Of a stretch of DNA of 64,000 nucleotides, positions 61,863-64,000 are shown one piece after another. The stretch is from Sulfotelmatobacter sp049792875. Its GTDB lineage: Bacteria > Acidobacteriota > Terriglobia > Terriglobales > Acidobacteriaceae. Every line of letters begins with the position of its first letter. Positions within the stretch are counted from its first letter, which is position 1. The stretch is taken from positions 1 through 64,000 of the forward strand of contig JBARBI010000189.1 of assembly GCA_049792875.1 (NCBI GenBank), read 5' to 3'. The position numbers and the translations under genes are program-made. Under the pieces are notes generated by a model that saw only the letters and a list, made by a program, of their open reading frames with translations, did not search any database and was not told the DNA's origin.

Positions 61863-62822
61863 TCAGTTCGGCCTGCCCAACCAAGAATACTGCCATGAGA
61901 CCGACAGGTTCTGGTAATCCCCGCCGAAGCGAACGTATGATCCGGTACTAAAGCTCGCTTTGATGAACTGGTGTCGATTCAACGGAATGGCAGCAGTGAC
62001 TCCAACGCGGGAACTCGTCTGCGTTGTAGCGGGGTTCTCTATGCCGCCGAGACTGGTGGTGCCTCCGTACCAGAAGTTGCCGTCGAGCGAGAACCAGAGG
62101 GGACCCGGCCTGCCACGAAAGATCTTCGCGTCATAACTGAGGTGACCTTCGAAGGAACCGATCGGGCCTTGCGTTTGGGGTTTGGGAGCCGGTTTCGAAT
62201 AGAATTTCTGGTTCGTGGTGAAGAGCCACAGACCGGCGTAGCCATCAATTATCCATTTTCCAAAGCGCTGCGAGTAGCCGAACTCCGGCTTGAAAGCCCA
62301 GCGGTTAATCCCCCAGTTGATCAGCTTAGTGGGATCATACTGGCCAGTGGGGGCGATCACTTTCAAACTTGCGCCCAACACAGTCTTTTGCTTCCACTTC
62401 GCGATCTGCGACGGGGCCATCGCCGGGCCGCCCTTCAGGTTTACGGCAAAGCGAAGCCCCAAGTCCAACAGGCCGGAGCGGTAAAGCTGCTTGTTCATGC
62501 CGAGTTCGGAGCCCTGAAAAGTTCCTATCCCATAGGGCAGCCCGACGGCGATGTTGGCCGATCGGCCAAAGAAGTTCAGAGAATGATAATAGCCGATGTT
62601 CGGCACGCTGTAAGTGGCAGTCGCGTTTGATACGGGGACTACCCCATTCAAATCCAAGCCGCCGCTGAAGTAAGAATACGTTAGGTTGATCGCGTTGGAA
62701 TGCACTGGCGTGATCACGTACGCCCGCGGCGAGAGGTCCTGCGCCCAGCAGGAATCTATGAGCATCCCCGCTAGAATCGCGAGGAACAACAGGCTTATAC
62801 GAAGTTCTCGGACGGTTTGAAT
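61863..62822 (-). CDS. Outer-membrane MetA-pathway of phenol degradation-like protein (transporter)
   Basis: About 319 residues if translation starts at the ATT at 62822; the frame extends to a TTG at 62891. The ATT is preceded by GGAGGAGGT with six bases between, and starts a typical signal peptide (TVRELRISLLFLAILAGMLI...CWA). After cleavage the protein is beta-rich with alternating residues (VHSNAINLTYSYFSGGL, GYYHSLNFFGRSANIAVGLPYG), matching the PF13557 family, a predicted outer-membrane channel or transporter. Substrate unknown. Confidence 0.78.
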   Translation of the reverse strand: MQTVRELRISLLFLAILAGMLIDSCWAQDLSPRAYVITPVHSNAINLTYSYFSGGLDLNGVVPVSNATATYSVPNIGYYHSLNFFGRSANIAVGLPYGIGTFQGSELGMNKQLYRSGLLDLGLRFAVNLKGGPAMAPSQIAKWKQKTVLGASLKVIAPTGQYDPTKLINWGINRWAFKPEFGYSQRFGKWIIDGYAGLWLFTTNQKFYSKPAPKPQTQGPIGSFEGHLSYDAKIFRGRPGPLWFSLDGNFWYGGTTSLGGIENPATTQTSSRVGVTAAIPLNRHQFIKASFSTGSYVRFGGDYQNLSVSWQYSWLGRPN

Positions 62823-62989
62823 GTTGTAACCTCCTCCGGCCGCGAGCGAATGAAATGCCGAAACATCGTCCTCCGTTAGCGGACGCGACAAAGATGGACA
62901 CCACGGGTTGTCGTGCTCAGCTGAAGACGGATGCGTTCTTCGCCATCCTTGGTCGGCTTACTGTACCTGTCCGAAACTATGATCATTAT

Positions 62990-63026
62990 TAAGGCGCACT
63001 GCTCGCGACTAAAGCGCACCGCTCGC
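62990..63026. repeat. Imperfect 17-bp direct repeat upstream of the outer-membrane gene
   Basis: TAAGGCGCACTGCTCGC (62990-63006) and TAAAGCGCACCGCTCGC (63010-63026) match at 15 of 17 bases, with starts 20 bases apart, two helical turns. They lie about 170 bases upstream of the gene at 61863. A tandem regulator-binding site is possible. Confidence 0.45.
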
Positions 63027-63163
63027 ACAGGCAGAACCACTCGGTGTCGCAACCTTTTTGTGAAACTCTGCGTCAGGCGTCCTAGCCTGCGAGTTCGGTG
63101 AAAAAGCAAAAAGTTTGCCCCCGCGAAAGTATCGGAATACTGTTGTACAAGATGGATTGGCAC

Positions 63164-63196
63164 ACTTGGTCACCACTTGGTCACCACTTCGTCACC
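63164..63196. repeat. Three tandem 11-bp repeats
   Basis: ACTTGGTCACC is repeated at 63164-63174, 63175-63185 and, with one change (ACTTCGTCACC), 63186-63196. The array ends at the stop of a small predicted gene on the minus strand. Role unknown; one unit per helical turn would suit a protein-binding array. Confidence 0.55.
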
Positions 63197-63395
63197 TCTC
63201 GGTCGTCAACCTCGATTCAGGGAATAGTACCCTGAGCCGAAACCCCAACATCTTTCTTCTCTCGGCGCTGCAGGCGACCACACTCGAAGATGCTGGACTT
63301 CCACGGGCGCAGTTCCACATAGAGCCATGGGTCCAGCGCATCTCGTTCCCGTCCCGGTCACAAATCGCTGCGGAGAACGCATAGTCAGTCGCCAT
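63192..63395 (-). CDS. Small hypothetical protein, strong ribosome-binding site
   Basis: 67 residues (MATDYAFSAAICDRDGNE..., rich in Ser, Arg and Cys). The ATG at 63395 follows AAGGGAGGA by about three to five bases, a strong initiation signal, and this is the main reason to call it. No signal peptide, membrane segment or known motif. Its stop lies inside the 11-bp tandem repeats. Confidence 0.4.
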   Translation of the reverse strand: MATDYAFSAAICDRDGNEMRWTHGSMWNCARGSPASSSVVACSAERRKMLGFRLRVLFPESRLTTER

Positions 63396-64000
63396 GCTTC
63401 CTCCCTTAAGGCTTGCCAGGTCGACCTTGAGACACCCCTACTGTGGCATTTTCAATCCCGTGAGGGGCTCCGGTCGACTGTCAATTGCAACAGTATCCCC
63501 CGGATTTGCAGCAGATGGCGAGGGCCGCTACGACCGCTGGAAACCGGCATTTTCTGACACGATGGACTTCTAGTAGCGTGTCCGAGCCTTGGCCTCCGTT
63601 CCGTTTGGATCCGCCTCGGCGAGGGGCTCAAAACCCCTTGTAACCCAGCTCATACGGACTAAACAATCCAGGTCTGTTGACGCCGGCCCGGGCCCCGTTG
63701 ACGATTTACGCGGGGGTGCGAGGCGAGGCACCTCAAGGTGCGCGCATATCTACACATCGGCGAAGACGGTTACCACTTCACGCGCGAAAAAGTCGGCTGC
63801 AAGGTGGGCGCCATGTGATGTTGGCCAGAAAGCAGCACAATCCGACTCTGGGGCAATCCCGCGTGAACCGTTTCGGCAATGCTGTGCTGGAGTGGGGGGC
63901 TGTCGCTACCCCAAAAAAGTGCTACCTGTGACTGAACTCAGATGAATTGCCCTGATGGTGTTGCCGGAAAATCTCACATTCCCCGTGCGCCCCATAATCT
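63396..64000. other. Right edge, no gene recognised
   Basis: Open frames of 80-120 codons occur on the + strand (63589-63945, 63677-63931) but their products are compositionally odd and neither has a convincing ribosome-binding site. I could not identify any other element in this stretch. Confidence 0.35.

Noticed and set aside
1..64000. CRISPR array, tRNA, rRNA or insertion sequence
   Set aside because: No regularly spaced repeat array, no tRNA-like cloverleaf with the T-arm consensus, and no transposase-like protein was found on reading through the window. A tRNA search program was not available.

Overview
This 64 kb window is chromosomal DNA from a high-GC Gram-negative bacterium. It most resembles an acidobacterium of the Koribacter/Terriglobia type. 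That placement is inference from gene content: several FG-GAP/ASPIC-UnbV (CRTAC1-type) secreted proteins, MacB-like permeases without an adjacent ATPase, many TPR proteins, an LpxB and outer-membrane-type genes, a SYLF lipid-binding protein, and several families of dispersed palindromic repeats. I saw no rRNA, tRNA, CRISPR array, prophage or transposase gene.

Layout. 0-9.7 kb: acyl-CoA dehydrogenase, HemW-like radical SAM enzyme, MsbA-type ABC exporter, DUF2071 and DCC proteins, lpxB, and an M1-peptidase-like protein that lacks the metal-binding residues. 10-20 kb: two orphan MacB-like permeases, a DUF2306 membrane protein, a translationally coupled pair (unknown protein and MidA-type methyltransferase), 3-hydroxyacyl-CoA dehydrogenase with a small partner, a P-loop kinase-like protein, a HAD phosphatase, a hemerythrin-like protein and a two-domain acyltransferase of OlsF type. 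20-30 kb: NitT/TauT-type ABC ATPase and double permease, malQ, a PpiD/SurA-like foldase and a GH2 exo-beta-glucosaminidase-like enzyme. 30-40 kb: an APC permease and a three-gene block made of a five-haem membrane cytochrome/TPR protein and two CRTAC1 proteins. 40-48 kb: amidase, RsuA-type pseudouridine synthase, rhodanese, sugar MFS transporter, SYLF protein, a third CRTAC1 protein and cutC. 48-56 kb: a probable beta-1,2-glucan locus (NdvB-like synthase lacking the GH94 domain, ABC exporter, GH144-like hydrolase). 56-64 kb: formylglycine-generating enzyme, VIT1 and PsiE membrane proteins, a 7-TM protein of unknown family, an outer-membrane MetA-pathway-like protein, and a sparsely coding right edge.

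The most unusual signal is not a gene. At least five families of palindromic elements are scattered through the window, and several lie inside or across the ends of protein-coding genes. A double-hairpin element occurs three times with compensatory base changes. It is inserted in frame in the ABC exporter and in lpxB, in different reading frames, and it forms the C-terminus of the haem/TPR protein in reverse orientation. A second palindrome (92 bp with 15-bp perfect inverted ends) is read through inside the 1234-residue CRTAC1 protein, and a third supplies the stop codon of the pseudouridine synthase.

Among the genes, two blocks look like functional units. One is the beta-1,2-glucan synthesis/export/degradation cluster. 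The other is the cytochrome c/CRTAC1 operon, whose job is not known to me.
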